A stretch of DNA of 24,937 bases from a virus. Shown in pieces: positions 20,635 to 24,937 of this stretch. The notes under the pieces are model-generated. The model did not search any database. It was not told the DNA's origin and saw only the letters and a list, made by a program, of their open reading frames with translations. A program made the translations under genes and the position numbers. The DNA lies in IMG/VR virus record IMGVR_UViG_3300042312_000479, positions 1-24,937 of that record; one strand, given 5' to 3'. Numbering within the stretch: position 1 is the stretch's first letter; the number at the start of each line of letters is the position of its first letter.

Positions 20635-20980
20635 CATTATTCTCCATACAGTGAATAAATAGATAACACATGGCTTTAGCTGCTGTATCAGAGTACTTTT
20701 CGCCTTTAGGATTAGAAGCAAAATAGCCAATATCACCATTATCTGCTACGCCTTTTTGTAAAGTGTAAGTCAACACATAGTCATCAAAAGCTTGTGTGAT
20801 TGCGTCTAGAGATGTGTCATATTTTGGCACTGGAATATATTGCTTACTGCCATCAAGAGGGTTTCTAGCGGTTGATCTGTCGTTAATTCCACAGAGTCCA
20901 TCTAAAACAAATTCTTGATAATCACCAGTAAACCCGCAAAGCTCAGCGACTTTCTTTCGGATTGAGATCGTGTTAGTCAT
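20615..20980 (-). CDS. Phage ABA-sandwich-like protein, 121 aa
   Basis: Shares with the protein at 18074-18460 the layout of an N-terminal helix, a P.YD.SLDAI..AF..Y segment (VPKYDTSLDAITQAFDDYVLTYTLQKG) and a C-terminal Ala/Cys helix (DTAAKAMCYLFIHCME). GAGAGGG upstream of the ATG, 3 nt after the preceding stop. Function unknown. Confidence 0.58.
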   Translation of the reverse strand: MTNTISIRKKVAELCGFTGDYQEFVLDGLCGINDRSTARNPLDGSKQYIPVPKYDTSLDAITQAFDDYVLTYTLQKGVADNGDIGYFASNPKGEKYSDTAAKAMCYLFIHCMENNDGYKSD

Positions 20981-20983
20981 GCT

Positions 20984-21217
20984 CTAAACCCTCTCTACCT
21001 TAATCAAATCACCAATCTTGCAGTAAAGCACTGCACATAAAGCATCGATCAAATGACGCTCTAAATACTCGAACTTGTCTTGCTCTAATCGCGATATTTT
21101 TTGTGTACTGCATCTAGTTTTAGAATTAGCCACAATCAACCAATCCTCACAAAGCCTTGCTAGCTCTTCTTGAGTTAGCGATCGCTTTTTGCGTAAACTT
21201 TTAAGCTCTAGTTTCAT
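20984..21217 (-). CDS. Cro/CI-type (XRE) transcription regulator, 77 aa
   Basis: Helix-turn-helix pattern LRKKRSLTQEELARLCEDW (8-26), then KISRLEQDKFEYLERHLIDALCAVLYCKIGDLI. LTQEELARL is the first and second helix of HTH_3, and IGDLI the standard end helix. The loop between helices is longer than usual (LIVANSKTRCSTQ), which is odd. As the first gene of the long leftward operon beside a repeat-rich divergent control region, it is a good candidate for the repressor of both directions. Confidence 0.72.
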   Translation of the reverse strand: MKLELKSLRKKRSLTQEELARLCEDWLIVANSKTRCSTQKISRLEQDKFEYLERHLIDALCAVLYCKIGDLIKVERV

Positions 21218-21391
21218 GGCTTCCTTGAGTAACTAATCACTATTATACTACCTACTAGTCATTTATTGATTAGCTTTTACTTATATAAAACGGCTAAAAG
21301 TACTGATAATACTAATCATTGGTGTATTGACTATTCATTAGATGAGCAGTAATGTATATACAGAAATTAACTTAGTAAACAGGAAAACGCA
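21218..21391. promoter_or_regulatory. Divergent control region with repeated operator-like octamers
   Basis: Leftward, a perfect -10 TATAAT lies at 21242-21247 ahead of the XRE gene, without a good -35. Rightward, TTGACT (21328-21333) may be a -35 with a poor -10. Related octamers occur five times: ACTAATCA at 21232 and 21311, ACTAGTCA at 21254, ACTATTCA at 21330 and an inverted copy (TGATTAGC) at 21267. They overlap the -10 and could bind the XRE regulator. The rest is A/T-rich with no gene. Confidence 0.55.
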
Positions 21392-21778
21392 ATGACCGCT
21401 ACACAACTCGCTCCAATCGCAGAAGCAATCGCACTAGAGTTGCAAGACTTGAGAGAAAACCACGAATACGAAAAAAATCAATGCCAAGCGGCGATCGCTA
21501 AAGGCGACTTTGTAAGAGCTTCACGCTCTATGCATGAATGCATGATCTGGCAGTATAACCAATCGTTTTGCGATTCATTTACTAGTAGTTTTGATTTAGA
21601 TGTCAATTTGTTTGACGCAAGCTACATCGCCAATCGCATCGGTTCTTTGATGGCTAATATCCTTTGCACAGTATCGAATCCACGCGCCGCCGATCTTGCT
21701 TTGCAAGACGCTCAAAAGGAGCAATACAAGTTTTTGGTTAAGGTGCAAAAGATGATCGCTCGTAGAGAGGCTGCTTAA
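21392..21778 (+). CDS. Hypothetical helical protein, 128 aa
   Basis: ATG preceded by AGGA. Helical throughout (IAEAIALELQDLRENHEYEKNQCQAAIAKGDFVRASRSMHECM, RAADLALQDAQKEQYKFLVKVQKMIARREAA) with three Cys but no spaced metal motif. First gene of the rightward unit controlled by the divergent region; probably early. Function unknown. Confidence 0.58.
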   Translation: MTATQLAPIAEAIALELQDLRENHEYEKNQCQAAIAKGDFVRASRSMHECMIWQYNQSFCDSFTSSFDLDVNLFDASYIANRIGSLMANILCTVSNPRAADLALQDAQKEQYKFLVKVQKMIARREAA

Positions 21779-21781
21779 CCC

Positions 21782-21958
21782 ATGACAGAAACACAACCCG
21801 AATACACATTATCAACGCGATCAACCTATCAAGAATCCGCTCTGAGCGAAGAAAATAGCCTCATTACTAAGCTGCTAAGCGTCAAGGATGAAACAGGCAA
21901 TCGCAAGGTCAAGAAGTCGAAACTAACTAGATATTACGAGAGTAAATTTAGTAAATAA
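21782..21958 (+). CDS. Short hypothetical protein, 58 aa
   Basis: ATG at 21782, 3 nt after the previous stop; TAA at 21956-21958. Translation begins MTETQPEYTLSTRSTYQESA, and the end is basic (KVKKSKLTRYYESKFSK). Polar, probably partly disordered. Spacing within a tight gene series is the main support. Confidence 0.48.
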   Translation: MTETQPEYTLSTRSTYQESALSEENSLITKLLSVKDETGNRKVKKSKLTRYYESKFSK

Positions 21959-21964
21959 ACAATC

Positions 21965-22240
21965 ATGATCAGAACAACAGCAGGACAAATCGGCGCTTCA
22001 TCCTATGGAGTAATCGATATTAAAAAGATAGCTTTATTCTTTGGTGCATCACAAACAGCGTCAATCACTGACTTGATTGATTATCCTGTCGATTTAGATA
22101 CACATAAACTAGCTAGGTTTGCATTGTCTGATAACCAATTGGCAACAATTACAGGATTGCTAGATGCAGTTATTGAGATTGTCGCTATTGAATCGCAACC
22201 AATTGTAGGAATGACTGAGGTTTATTGTGAAAATAATTGA
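21965..22240 (+). CDS. Hypothetical protein, 91 aa
   Basis: ATG 6 nt after the preceding stop, no clear Shine-Dalgarno. The sequence has a Gly/Ser turn (AGQIGASSYGVIDI), then helices (ASITDLIDYPVDLDTHKLARFALSDNQLATITGLLDAVIEIV). No motif recognised. Its end overlaps the next gene by 14 nt. Confidence 0.5.
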   Translation: MIRTTAGQIGASSYGVIDIKKIALFFGASQTASITDLIDYPVDLDTHKLARFALSDNQLATITGLLDAVIEIVAIESQPIVGMTEVYCENN

Positions 22241-22514
22241 ACTAGCCAAAACCGTTTTAAAAGAAAAAGCTGAGCTAGCAGTACTCAGGCAAACGATCGC
22301 AGATTTGCAAGAGCAAGAAAATAGATTACGCAATGAAATCGCAAGCCTTGATCGTCAATTCTCTCAAGAGTTTGGTCGCCTAGCCGACCTTGCTGATGAG
22401 AAATCTTTGGACCATTCTGTAGTTGTAGAAATTGATCAACAAGTTTACACAATTCGATATAAAGAGCTTAAAGGGCTTGTTATATCAGCTAATCAGATTT
22501 TAAAGGAAGAGTAA
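22227..22514 (+). CDS. Coiled-coil protein, 95 aa, GTG start
   Basis: GTG with GAGG upstream. Residues ~5-55 form a long charged coiled coil (LKEKAELAVLRQTIADLQEQENRLRNEIASLDRQFSQEFGRLADLADEK), followed by a short beta segment (VVVEIDQQVYTIRYKEL). Likely a dimeric adaptor or regulator; function unknown. Confidence 0.58.
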   Translation: MKIIELAKTVLKEKAELAVLRQTIADLQEQENRLRNEIASLDRQFSQEFGRLADLADEKSLDHSVVVEIDQQVYTIRYKELKGLVISANQILKEE

Positions 22515-22523
22515 CAAACAGCC

Positions 22524-22787
22524 ATGGACACAATGCTAGACACACCCAAACCAGCAAGCGACTATGTGGAGATCCCTGATTGGCTTGAGACTGAGATTTT
22601 AGAGCTATCAAAAGATGTTGATGAGATCGCCTTATTAGTGACCGACTTAGGGGGATCGTTATGGCTTCTTAGTTGGTTGAGTCATCCATCAGCAAAAATA
22701 TCTGAACAAGCTAACGAATGGCTTAAAACACAATCACGCGACACATTCAAGAGCTTACTCCAATGGGTAGCGATGGAGCTGATTTAG
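22524..22787 (+). CDS. Hypothetical protein, 87 aa
   Basis: The ATG lacks a clear Shine-Dalgarno; an upstream AAAGGAAGAG ends the previous gene. The sequence is acidic and helical, with an LLVTDLGGSLWLLSWLSHPSAKI stretch that is hydrophobic but too interrupted for a confident membrane helix. No family recognised. About 50 nt with a 10-codon frame and a HIP1-like site follow. Confidence 0.5.
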   Translation: MDTMLDTPKPASDYVEIPDWLETEILELSKDVDEIALLVTDLGGSLWLLSWLSHPSAKISEQANEWLKTQSRDTFKSLLQWVAMELI

Positions 22788-22838
22788 GCATGACAGCGGC
22801 GATCGCGAATTGGATTAATTAATAACAAAGGAGTAACC

Positions 22839-23075
22839 ATGAAAGTAAAATTAACTGCTACCAGAAATATTGAATCGTTTATAGAAAATGGATCTATTGT
22901 TGGATTCAATTGTACAAAACCTAAAATCTTTGACGGTTTTGTGGAAGTTAAGTTAGAAAATCTTATTGATTTTTATAAATTAATATGCAATCTCTCAACA
23001 GAAAACAGTTTGATTATAAGCTCTGCTGATGAGTCAGAATGTGACATTGAGATTTACAACGATTATAGAGAATAG
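22839..23075 (+). CDS. Hypothetical protein, 78 aa, end of rightward unit
   Basis: Strong AAAGGAG upstream of the ATG. Beta-rich start (MKVKLTATRNIESFIENGSIVGFNC), then KIFDGFVEVKLENLIDFYKLI and an acidic end. No motif recognised. A strong terminator hairpin begins 10 nt after the stop. Confidence 0.55.
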   Translation: MKVKLTATRNIESFIENGSIVGFNCTKPKIFDGFVEVKLENLIDFYKLICNLSTENSLIISSADESECDIEIYNDYRE

Positions 23076-23084
23076 TAACCACAG

Positions 23085-23125
23085 CAAAAAGAGAGAGCGA
23101 TCGCAATGATCGCTCTCTCTTTTTG
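23085..23125 (+). terminator. 18-bp perfect-stem terminator
   Basis: Bases 23085-23102 pair perfectly with 23108-23125 across the loop GCAAT. The descending arm ends in TTTTT and the ascending arm starts with AAAAA, so it works in both directions. The stem contains GCGATC, a HIP1-like sequence. It closes the rightward unit. Confidence 0.85.
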
Positions 23126-23217
23126 TCTATTTATAAGGCTTTGGCTTTGGCTTACCTTTGGGCTTAGGTTTCATTTTCATGGCAGTGGTTCTGTGACTTA
23201 ACACTTTTATTATCGCA

Positions 23218-23250
23218 GATTGTCCTCAAGATTTAATTTAATAGATCATC
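23218..23250. repeat. 33-bp exact direct repeat, copy 1
   Basis: Identical over 33 bp to 23865-23897. Read leftward it contains TTGAGGACAATC and is followed, 38 nt on, by an ATG opening a 17-codon Lys/Pro-rich frame. The 239-bp gap 23076-23314 otherwise holds only the terminator and no convincing gene. Confidence 0.85.
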
Positions 23251-23314
23251 TCTGACAAGGCGATCGTAAAACTGTTGATGGGATTCTCTGGGAAGTGGTG
23301 TTAAGTTCATGCCT

Positions 23315-23839
23315 TCACAAAGTTAAATATTCAGTACTAGGCAAACTGTCCAAATCGACAGTAAATTTTTCTTTAAGCCAATTTGGAAAACCTTTAGGAT
23401 AAGCTCGTTTTAAATCTCCAACAGTAAAGCCTAAAACACCGCCGACCCAAGGTTCTGTTACCACATCAAAGGCAATGTGCAAACAACAAGAAAAAGCATT
23501 GCTTACCCTATCTGCTATCTCAAAGCGCAAATTATTGTAAGCCTCTAGTTCCTCTTCGGTACAGTCTTCTGACTGGCTCCTTGTATCAACAAAGCGATCT
23601 AACTTTGCTCGTTCAAGCCTATTACCCATTAAATGAGCATAATCCACGACCTCAGTGGAATACTCAGAGATAAGGTCGTAGACATCCTCTAGGTTATTCC
23701 ATTTGGGATAATCGGTCGCATATTTAAAGAAAGTGTGCAGTTGATTAACCGTCCAGCCGTAGTAGCGATCATGTTTAAAACTAGCCTTAGCCAAGCGAAA
23801 AGCGAGATCTTTTAATCGTTTGAGTTGTAGTTCTGTCAT
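23315..23839 (-). CDS. Hypothetical protein, 174 aa, bracketed by 33-bp direct repeats
   Basis: Mostly helical N-terminus (LQLKRLKDLAFRLAKASFKHDRYYGWTVNQLHTFFKYA) and an acidic middle (SQSEDCTEEELEAYNNLRFEIAD), with a Gly/aromatic segment (EPWVGGVLGFTVGDLKRAYPKGFPNWLKEKF) near the end. No recognised motif. The 33-bp repeats on both sides suggest a separate module that was inserted or duplicated. Start ATG at 23839 has only a weak purine stretch (GGAGAAAACC). Confidence 0.55.
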   Translation of the reverse strand: MTELQLKRLKDLAFRLAKASFKHDRYYGWTVNQLHTFFKYATDYPKWNNLEDVYDLISEYSTEVVDYAHLMGNRLERAKLDRFVDTRSQSEDCTEEELEAYNNLRFEIADRVSNAFSCCLHIAFDVVTEPWVGGVLGFTVGDLKRAYPKGFPNWLKEKFTVDLDSLPSTEYLTL

Positions 23840-23864
23840 GGTTTTCTCCGATGTGGTCTGGGGT

Positions 23865-23897
23865 GATTGTCCTCAAGATTTAATTTAATAGATCATC
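23865..23897. repeat. 33-bp exact direct repeat, copy 2
   Basis: Second copy of the 23218-23250 sequence. It overlaps the stop codon of the upstream gene (23896-23898) and lies in the leader of the 174-aa gene, 25 nt before its ATG. Confidence 0.85.
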
Positions 23898-24060
23898 ACT
23901 CAATTCTAGTATTAGTAACAACGATCGCCGCGAGTTCGCGGTTGATTTTGCTGCGTAGTTCAATCAGTTGAGCGCGTAACGCTTTTTCGTCTAAACCCTT
24001 GTTTTGGGCTGCGTATTTCATTTCGTCAGTCAATGCGTATATGCGGGTTAAATCGATCAT
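23896..24060 (-). CDS. Short helical hypothetical protein, 54 aa
   Basis: I start at the ATG at 24060 (MIDLTRIYALTDEMKYAAQN), with AGAGGT 7 nt upstream; the frame to 24087 lacks that. Helical (GLDEKALRAQLIELRSKINRELAAIVV). Its stop lies in the 33-bp repeat. Function unknown. Confidence 0.5.
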   Translation of the reverse strand: MIDLTRIYALTDEMKYAAQNKGLDEKALRAQLIELRSKINRELAAIVVTNTRIE

Positions 24061-24271
24061 TTTGCTAACCTCTGGAAATAGTGGCAAGTGTATCTGTTAC
24101 CAGTCTTAATCACAACGTTACCGCCCTTTTTGCGACATAGCCTAGAAGCCTCTTGATTGCTTCTAGCTGTGATTTTACCAAGGTCAGAGAAGCCATTGCC
24201 AACGGTGCGATTAACTTGCGCGATCGCGGGGTGGAGATAGAAAGCAATGCGAGGATTAGTAGATATTTCAT
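24057..24271 (-). pseudogene. Small secreted protein interrupted by an apparent 1-nt frameshift
   Basis: From ATG 24271 the frame gives a signal-peptide-like start MKYLLILALLSISTP, then becomes basic nonsense and stops. The neighbouring frame reads AIAQVNRTVGNGFSDLGKIT, then LCRKKGGNVVIKTGNRYTCHYFQ, up to the TGA at 24057. Joining them with one extra base in the G run at 24228-24231 gives a 71-aa protein with a classic ...TPAIAQ cleavage site and two Cys in the mature part. The 215-nt span is exactly one base short of 72 codons. It may be a real mutation or a homopolymer error. The 3' end overlaps the next start. Confidence 0.55.
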
Positions 24272-24342
24272 GGTTTAATATTTGGTAGAAATGCAGTTTT
24301 TCGGGTTTCAGCGATCGCTTGTCATGGGGCGATCGCTGATTT

Positions 24343-24937
24343 TTATTGGAGCAATGACGCTAAATATTTAACTCTAAGCAATGGCACAACAGCGCACTGA
24401 GGGACGATCGCATTACCTAATGCTGAAAGTCTGTCCAGCCTATTGGGAAGCCCTGCATCCACTCCACAAACTGGGGGCTCAATACTTGCCCAGTGGCTAA
24501 GCCTAGAATGTGATCCAATGTTGGCTGATTTCGCAATGCTTCGCTCGGCGCTCCTGTCTCCTTGGCTAGATGTGCTGTTGGTGTCGGTAATAGCTTTTGC
24601 AATGCAGTTACTAGACCGTCTCCGCTTGTTTTGCTTGACCCCTTGCGGTTGTGGTTCCCGCAAACTGAAGGGGTAGGTAGAAGCAATCGCAACTTGACAT
24701 CTAATTTGGTCTGCCCAGGTCGATGGCTCTTTTGAAAACTGTAAGCCTGTGGGGTAGGCAATGAGAAATATTCGCTCTCTAAGGTGTGGCGCTCCAAGGG
24801 CGGCTGCGCTGATAACTTGCCATTCCGCATCATACCCGCTTTCGGAAAGGCTCCTGAGAACTTCTCTAAATCCGTTGCGAAAAGCTCCTGCGACGTTTTC
24901 CCAAATAAGGAAAGTTGCTCTACTCTCTTTGTAGATT
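24343..24937 (-). CDS. dcm: DNA cytosine-C5 methyltransferase, C-terminal part (5' end beyond window)
   Basis: The frame is open from the right edge to TAA at 24343. Motifs of C5-methyltransferases in order are FLIWENVAGAF (motif IV-type ENV), RSLSESGYDAEWQVISAAAL, then GAPHLRERIFLIAYP (motifs VI-VIII), a ~90-residue target-recognition region, then PPVCGVDAGLPNRLDRLSAL and GNAIVPQC (motifs IX-X). The catalytic PCQ motif lies off-window. It methylates cytosine in phage DNA, likely for restriction escape. Within 24417-24935 a second frame on the same strand is also open and methylase-like; see findings. Confidence 0.85.
   Translation of the reverse strand, partial: IYKESRATFLIWENVAGAFRNGFREVLRSLSESGYDAEWQVISAAALGAPHLRERIFLIAYPTGLQFSKEPSTWADQIRCQVAIASTYPFSLREPQPQGVKQNKRRRSSNCIAKAITDTNSTSSQGDRSAERSIAKSANIGSHSRLSHWASIEPPVCGVDAGLPNRLDRLSALGNAIVPQCAVVPLLRVKYLASLLQ
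24417..24937 (-). other. Second open frame inside the dcm gene, methylase-like
   Basis: Open from the right edge to TAG at 24417; an internal ATG occurs at 24833. It reads SLFGKTSQELFA, then AGMMRNGKLSAQPPLERHTL, three LPTP motifs (SLPTPQA, LLPTPSV, LLPTPTA), and ends LSPQFVEWMQGFPIGWTDFQH. This motif string also occurs in proteins annotated as methyltransferases. The nucleotides coding GFPIGWTD here code GLPNRLDR in the dcm frame, so part of the resemblance follows from overlap. Whether it is translated is unknown. Confidence 0.5.

Noticed and set aside
20929-20942. 14-nt match to the hairpin-element flank at 7752-7765
   Set aside because: Lies in the coding sequence of the ABA-sandwich-like protein and lacks the hairpin arms; likely chance.
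23127-23180. Leftward 17-codon Lys/Pro-rich frame after the first 33-bp repeat
   Set aside because: Too short, no ribosome site and low complexity; noted only for its position after the repeat.

Overview
The window looks like part of a tailed-phage or prophage genome from a cyanobacterial host. The octamer GCGATCGC and its core CGATCG recur throughout, in genes and between them. This is the HIP1 signature of cyanobacterial DNA. The genes are phage-like: a major capsid protein, a block of small virion proteins, a DnaB-type helicase beside a helicase-loader/initiator candidate, dCTP deaminase, two DNA methyltransferases, and dozens of short genes whose starts and stops overlap by 1-14 nt. No integrase, terminase, portal, tRNA or CRISPR array is visible.

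Layout. (1) 1-5375, rightward: the 3' part of the major capsid gene, then ten small virion-type genes, several of them paralogous. (2) 5432-7643, leftward: Dam-type adenine methylase, an NblA-like protein, small unknowns, a Phd-like protein, a striking Gly-X repeat protein and a DUF6948-like protein. (3) 7778-12223, leftward: replication block (DNA-binding candidate, zinc-motif protein, DnaB helicase, initiator/loader, ribbon-helix-helix regulator), behind a good sigma70-type promoter. (4) 12416-13088, leftward: two small genes with their own promoter and terminator. (5) 13263-21217, one long leftward operon: XRE regulator, nucleotide-metabolism genes and small phage genes, followed at the distal end by a CRISPR-Cas-like cassette. 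(6) 21392-23075, rightward: six small unknown genes ending in an 18-bp terminator stem. (7) 23315-24937, leftward: unknown genes, an apparently frameshifted small secreted protein and the 3' part of a cytosine-C5 methyltransferase.

The most interesting part is 13263-17704. It holds a RAMP/Cas7 protein (Csf2-like), a Cas5 protein (Csf3-like), a CysH-like PP-loop protein, a Coq4-like metalloprotein and a Cas6 of the MYXAN type, plus an unidentified 174-aa protein in the position where a small subunit would sit. A Cas7-Cas5-CysH set resembles type IV-B CRISPR-Cas. However, IV-B normally lacks Cas6, and I know of no Coq4-like partner. No Csf1/large subunit, helicase, nuclease, Cas1/Cas2 or array is present here. 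The five genes from 17704 to 13920 overlap by 8-14 nt, so they are almost certainly co-expressed, and Cas6 follows after 75 nt. My reading is a phage-borne, nuclease-less, type IV-like RNP with new accessory enzymes.

Caveats: functions were assigned by reading motifs, without database searches. Apparent single-base frameshifts near 8520 and 24230 may be sequencing or assembly errors.
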